Shown piece after piece: positions 58,099 through 64,000 of a DNA stretch of 64,000 nt. The notes below the pieces were generated by a model. The model was not told the DNA's origin. It was given only the letters and a program-made list of their open reading frames with translations, and did not search any database. The stretch comes from Akebia trifoliata. Lineage: Eukaryota; Streptophyta; Magnoliopsida; Ranunculales; Lardizabalaceae. The DNA lies in assembly GCA_017979445.1 (NCBI GenBank), contig CM030718.1, positions 28,391,021-28,455,020 on the forward strand. The letters are read 5' to 3'. A program made the translations under genes and the position numbers. Positions within the stretch are counted from its first letter, which is position 1. Every line of letters starts with the position of its first letter.

Positions 58099-58365
58099 AT
58101 TATGGTCAATCAATACAAATGGGATTAGTGATTAGCAATTAGTAAGTAAAGCCAGATTTTGAATTGAAGTTGGGGTATCAACACTTATAATTTAACCAAA
58201 GGTGAAGTCACCCTATCAAACAATTAAGAAGCAGCTTTTCTAATGGCGAAGTCACCAATTTATTATTATGGTCAATCATTAGAGAGATTGGTAGCTAGTA
58301 ATTAGTAAGTAAAAGCAGTTTTTGAATCAAAATTTTGGAGTCAAACACTCCTAATTCAACAACTC
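58099..58365. repeat. Direct duplication, period about 165 bp
   Basis: Units from 58099 and 58264 share ATTATGGTCAATCA, then TAGTAATTAGTAAGTAAA-like and TTTTGAATTGAAGTT/TTTTGAATCAAAATT words. Diverged, so old. Confidence 0.6.
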
Positions 58366-61300
58366 ACTAAGTTTTTATAAATATAATTTTTTCAACCATG
58401 TGGAGAGATTCTTGGGCTTCCACTCCTTGAGATGAACCTTGTATTTTGTTGTTGGCTTTGATCTCGATCTAACGGTCTTCATCTTCTTTCGACGATGGTT
58501 TGACTCTCTTATGCTCTTTTGTGGCTTTTGACACAATAGAAAGTAGAATACAAAATGGTTGAGGCCCTGGTGTGGTGCTTTCCAATAATCCTCCGATGAT
58601 TTTGTTAGTAACAATGTAATTCAGAGAAGATAAAAGTTGAAGAGTGGAGAAGAAGATAAATAGTAGACTAACAGAGAGAATTTTACTTGTAGAGATCTAG
58701 CCAACCCTTTTCTCAGTATGGTAGGTTGATTTTTATAGATGAAATACAGAGTCAAGTGTTACCTTACGATTGATCCAAGTATTTAGATGAGTTGCTCAGT
58801 TGGGGTACACTTGAATGTTGTGAAAGATGGGTCCATCACCTATTAGTAAAAGTTTAAATTTGATGTGAAAGTGTTACAAGTCATCAATGCAAAGTAAATA
58901 AATATAGGACTCGGACATGTAATGTCTCATAAACATGACAAGACCTTATTTTGTATTTATCCATGTGAGAGGACATTTTTAAACTCAAATACTTGCTCGA
59001 GAATTTTTATGTGCAATGGGTCTGGTCGAGTATGTGATATCGCTCATATGTGAATTGCTTTAACACATGTATTTTTAAATGAATCTAGGAGCTGGGGTTT
59101 TTCCTTTCTTGTGAAGTTAGCTTTGTACCTTGGGGGTGAACGAGTCAAGGCACGCCACACTCTCATGTTTTGATAAGTTTCATGCTTTTGTCACAAATGA
59201 GGGGACTTGGCGTATGTAAGAGTTATTATCTCCTTTAGGTATGTCTTAATAGGCTATACACTCTGAGTTTCAGTAGAGTTTTGACCGAATTGATAAGTTC
59301 TTTTTAAGTTGATCGTAGATTGTTGTCCTATACTCATCAACCTAATGTCCTATCATACTCTGTTTTTTGGTGATCTTGGTTTTACCAAACTTACATTCTA
59401 CTTACGTGATTTAAGTTCATTTCCTTCTTTGTTATTCTTTAGCCTTGTTTATGTGTTGAATCGTGTACCTTCAATTCTCACCTTGATCTGTAATTGCCTA
59501 ATAACATTGTTCTCAATTCCTTGGTATAAGTGTATTAGTCTTCTAATACCTTTGACGGGATGTTCGTGTTTCTTGTACTCGACTGAAACTGTGCTTCGTA
59601 CTCATTTTGGTAGGAATACAAATTACTATTTTCCGATGAGATGACAACGACGACATCAATAAAACAATGAAAATAAAAAAACAATATCAAATTAGAGGTA
59701 ACCCGACTAAGTTTCCAATTTGATTAGAAATGTTTCCAGATTTTCTTGTGAATTGATCTTTTAGATTTGTTTTGATTAATTTAGTGTATTATGAGTAAAT
59801 CATTTGCCCTAAGAAAATAATTATTTAATTCATATTGATGAAATTGTTATTTATTTTGTTTTTCAATTTTATTATTATTATTTTGTATGTCGGCGGGGGG
59901 TAGGTGGGCGGGGGAAAGGAAGTATATTGTATTATCACTCAAAAACTTTACCAACTTAACAAGTTATTGTGAGGAATTCTTCCCTTTGATCTTAGACTTC
60001 AAGATAAACAATGTCAACCTACTTTGGATTTTCTTTACTAGTAGCACGGGTGTGGTACGTGCCAAAGAGATTTCAATGTATAATTTAGATCCATAATATA
60101 TATATAATATAACCCACAAAATTTAGATAAAGAAACACATTCATTTATATAGACTTACTCCTCTTTTATCAGAAACTCTCCTTTCTTATTGTTATTGAAA
60201 TATTCCTCTCCTTATTTTTCTTGATTGCGATCATTGTTGCCATAAATCTCATCGTCGGTTGCATACAGATAATATATTCCCTCCAAAATGTTAGACATAT
60301 ATCCTCTAGTCTTCCAACTCCCTTGGACAAGAGTTAATCCTGTCCTAAATGTTTGTACAAGTACCCTAAATCTCGATTGCGATATTTATTAATTTTCCAT
60401 CATATTATTAATTTTATAATACTTTAGAATAAGCTAGAAATTTGTTCTCCAAAAGTTCATTCATGGAAGGATTAAAACATGTTGCATTAAAACACTAAAA
60501 TTTTATGGGAATCAATAATATTTGCATGGCAACTTGGTTTTATAACTCAACTTGTTGAGTAAAGAAATGCAAGTTGGCTCTTTTCTTCTTTTTTTGTCCT
60601 TTCTTTTCTATGATGTTGTGTGTTAAATGTGAGATGAGTATCCAAGTTGGCTTGCAAGTTGGTTCGGTGGCTTTAATGATCTCGTGGGCTCTTTTTTTAA
60701 TATTTGAATGCTTTAGCCCCACTCATTTTCTTAGTCTCATGGGTCGCTTTTTTCCCCCTTTGTCGAAATTTGACTTTAACTACACTCCCTGGATATCAAA
60801 ATTACCTAAATTTGCACAAAGAAACTTACACCTCTCATTTATTAAATAAAAATTCCTAAAGCCTTGAATGAGTCTTGTATCTTCAAGTTGGATTTGATCG
60901 TATAGAACAAGTCTAGCTCTCATGACTTGAATAAAATCCACCATTCAATTATGTCCAAGTGATTTTGATTAGACATATAATTAATAAATTATTAATGATG
61001 GATCCGACAAAGGACAAGATAGTCTGGTCGAAGACCCCACACCCAAGGAGACTAATGGTTCCCACAAAAAATATCTTAATTGGTCATCAAAATAAGATGG
61101 TATCCATTCTCATCAATTAGTAAAAATGGGAGCACAATTGGAAGACTAACACCACTTTAATATTTGAATACTAAATATAAAGCCTTACAAAGAGAAGATC
61201 CATATTCTTATGTAGAGATCATGAGTCTTTTAATTTGTTTTAGAACAAACAACATGTACAAATTATTATCTAGGGGGGTAGAGAACACCTTACCAAATTG

Positions 61301-64000
61301 ATGAAGTGCGAAGGCTGAAGAAAAACATAAACCACTTAACACCATCCCATACACCTTGAGATTTAATTGTGATGAGTCAAGTTGATTTGTGATCAATGTG
61401 ATTTCTCTCAATCTCTTTTATATAATACTTGTGATTAATTAATGTAGGACAAGTTGCAGAAGAATTCATAGAACGTTTGGATTGTCAAAAGTCAAAGCGT
61501 AAGGTTTAAGCCCACGGGACCAATGGATCCAATGGGTGACGGAGTTAGAATCATCCGTTGAGACTCATTCCTGAATGGAAACATTCAGATCTTCAATATC
61601 AATGCTTTGTGATGGAGTTTTCATTTTTAAACTTAGTTCTTTCGTTTACTCTATTTTTTAGACGATTTTGTCATTATAGAAAAATTTAGTTTTGTTAATA
61701 ACTTTAGTTATACAAATTAAAATCACACACTGTGGATTTTACCTTACTTCTAAGGTTAAGTAATATTCATTTTTATGCTTAGGTCATTTTTACTATTTTT
61801 AGTATTTATTTTGCTATTTTTTTGTTTTACTATGATTAAAATTCTTTTCTTATAAAAGGGTTGTAATTATAATGCAGAAATCATCTTCTATTTAATAAAA
61901 TTCCTCTGTAAGAGCTCTTTTCGGTGGATTTCAGATTTTATTTTTTATTTTTTATTGTTTCACGCTGCGTCATTGGTTTGTTATTTAACATCTTTTATGT
62001 AACTCACAATGCTCTTTTAGAAACTATCATGATTTTCGGTATCTAGTTAGTGAGGCAAGTATTTCGTCATTTTTATGGATCCTAGAATTGTTAGATATTT
62101 CTTTATCTTAAGATAACACACATATGATGATGGGAGATAAAAAAAAAAAAAAATTTTGTCTCCAAATATATTTAAAATTTAATTTCAATAATTAAAAATT
62201 GTTCAAATTTTGCAATGTAATAAAAAAAAAAAATAGTAACTAAAAATTAACTTGAAAAAATAACAATGGTTTGCCTCCGCTCTATTGAAAGGTGTTATTC
62301 CTACAGCGACTTTATTAATGAATGCATGATGGAATCAAATCAAAGAATTTCTTGCTTGTTCTTTTCGAAGTCTTCCTCTCATTAATGTAGAGGTGGCTCC
62401 ATGTTCAATCACTTAAGGGTAGTCTTAATATTCCATTTATTAAAAAGAATATGATATTTACTAGAAATTAAGTTATAATAAGAAGAAAACCATTTTAAAT
62501 ATGAAATTTTTCTTTTTTCGAGTACGTGCAATTTTAATTAAGACATCACAAGATGATTTCACAACAGTTCAAAGTTATAGCTCCAATAAGTAAATTTAGA
62601 AAACTCAAATGTAGAGAATGGGATGGCAATATAGTTTATAGGGTATTGATACCCTCCTAAATCTATATTTATTTTCCTATCTTACCCATTTGAGAATTTT
62701 GGATACAAAGAGGAGACGCATCTTTCAGTCAATTTGACAAATGTGGATGAATTTCCAACTAAACAAATAGTCACATATGTTTAATCAAATCTTGAATGTT
62801 CCATTAATTCTGTTGTAATTGTAAATTTTAGTCGTTGCCATCCAAATGATCTTGCTACACATATAGATGGTTGCATCAAAACTCTATCTTAGATGGTCAT
62901 ATATATGTTCGTCCATCCTTAAATCGTATCTCTATTATCTACTATAAGTCGTTATTTTTACCAATAAGGGGTTCTATGCATGACCAAAGAAGAAAAAGAG
63001 ATGGGGATTTTCAACGTATGTAGTACTGAGGTTAAGGTTTGCATCAAGGGTTATTCACCTTAGGGCCCGTAATATAACATCTCATTATTAAAATCATTCT
63101 CACTATATATTATTTATGTGGAAGTAATTGTGTTACTTCATTCATCACCTTTATATATATATATTTTAAATACTTTAAATTTTAAATGGTAAATTGGTTT
63201 GGGATAAGGTTAATATAATATATTTATGTAATTGTATAATTTTTAATTATCATAATATACATTTAATAATCCATAGAAACCCATTTATCATTTTTAATAA
63301 ATATTATATTACTTTTAACTATAAAATATAATATTTTTTTTATCACCAAGAACCCTACATCCTACTTGAAATGTTGGTACATTTCATTTTCTATGAAACT
63401 CAACAAGAATTGATTCTTCGCCAAGGAAGCTTGACTTGTTGCTTAAATGTTAATCAATGTTTATGGGTCTCCACTAGCTTGTAACTTGGCACGAGAAATT
63501 GACGAGATGAGATAAAATGAAAACTAGTTTCAACCTTTGTGCATGGAAACCGGCATTACTTTCCAATAGGGTACTCAGTGATTGGGCTGGGTTGGATCGG
63601 ATCAGATCGGTCTATTTGGGAACAATCCAACAAGATCAGATTGAACTTGAACCAATCTAGTCATCAAACAAGAGGTTGAGTTGTCATTTGGACCAATGCG
63701 GCAGTCCACGTGGCCCAAATATGGACCTCGGTCCATGCAACCTTTTACCTATATATATAATATAATATAATTTATATAAATTTTCCTATTTTATTATGGT
63801 TGACCCATAATCAATCCGATAGTTTATCAAATCCGGTGATTATCCAAACCCAAATACAAAGTTACCAGATTGGATTACAGGTATTATTCAATCTATTTCC
63901 TTCCCCTTTTGATAAATAAAGACATCAATTAACTTGGACCTGGAATGGGAATTTCGGTTCTATAAATCTGGTCTGATATGGATCCGATTTTATAATATAT

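Larger units (their letters stand above)
56318..64000. other. Intergenic region after PYL to the window end
   Basis: No gene is supported in 7.7 kb. It contains the PYL 3' flank, a family-P hairpin (57919-58096), a direct duplication (58099-58365), a weak copia-like patch (about 59300-59640), poly-A runs near 62140 and 62220, and a GGTTGGATCGGATCAGATCGG-type patch (about 63575-63990) that may be part of a hAT-like MITE cut by the window edge. Confidence 0.55.

Noticed and set aside
58375..58614. Minus-strand ORF of 79 codons, Lys-rich
   Set aside because: Next to a diverged duplication, no domain, and no flanking exon that fits.
59300..59640. Possible copia integrase remnant
   Set aside because: One frame gives VLNRVPS and TGCSCF, faintly like copia LINRLPS and FGCTCF words, but stops interrupt the other expected parts and no LTRs are seen. 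Too weak to call; a translated search would decide.

Overview
This window is nuclear DNA from a flowering plant, probably a eudicot. It is AT-rich, its genes have many short GT-AG introns, and the space between genes and inside introns is packed with small transposable-element relics. Nine protein-coding genes can be read with near-complete exon structures, and each resembles a conserved single-copy or small-family plant gene. I see no tRNA or rRNA gene, CRISPR array, viral genome or prokaryote-style gene cluster. Orthologue names rest on remembered Arabidopsis proteins and were not searched.

Layout: (1) 896-2886 (+), the 3' part of a HAD-type CTD-phosphatase-like gene; (2) 4119-5456 (+), a plastid rhodanese-like protein (STR10 type); (3) 9532-10464 (-), PDX1, the vitamin B6 synthase subunit, with no intron in its coding region; (4) 17273-22285 (-), a GT90/CAP10 O-glucosyltransferase-like protein; (5) 23626-27527 (-), myo-inositol 3-kinase (MIK, phytate pathway); (6) 30023-34770 (-), PBCP, the photosystem II core phosphatase (PP2C), 11 exons; (7) 35984-42744 (+), GET4, of the tail-anchored protein insertion pathway, 12 exons; (8) 45993-49143 (+), a TBL33-like xylan O-acetyltransferase; (9) 55664-56317 (+), a PYL4-type abscisic acid receptor. 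Genes 3-6 are consecutive on the minus strand. PBCP and GET4 are divergent and share about 1.2 kb of 5' flank. The genes do not form a pathway cluster.

The most informative content beyond the genes is repetitive: (a) a family of 0.6-1.3 kb elements with long, similar inverted ends (six copies), two of which carry a separate hAT-like MITE; (b) about ten 110-210 bp hairpin elements sharing a GGGATACA/CGAGATACA-like centre, three of them inside family (a); (c) hAT-like MITEs, two with clear 8-9 bp target duplications; (d) three families of tRNA-derived SINEs, several bounded by target-site duplications, the best a perfect 15 bp; (e) a degenerate LINE holding a SINE in the MIK intron; (f) two further inverted-repeat families whose ends contain CATGGTTTTAAA- or GGTTTAAAATATCG-like motifs, plus a TTACTAAGGGT family. 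The intergenic region 56318-64000 shows no convincing gene.

Exon borders were worked out by hand from reading frame, GT-AG sites and remembered homologues. Coding borders are mostly good to the base; repeat borders are often approximate.
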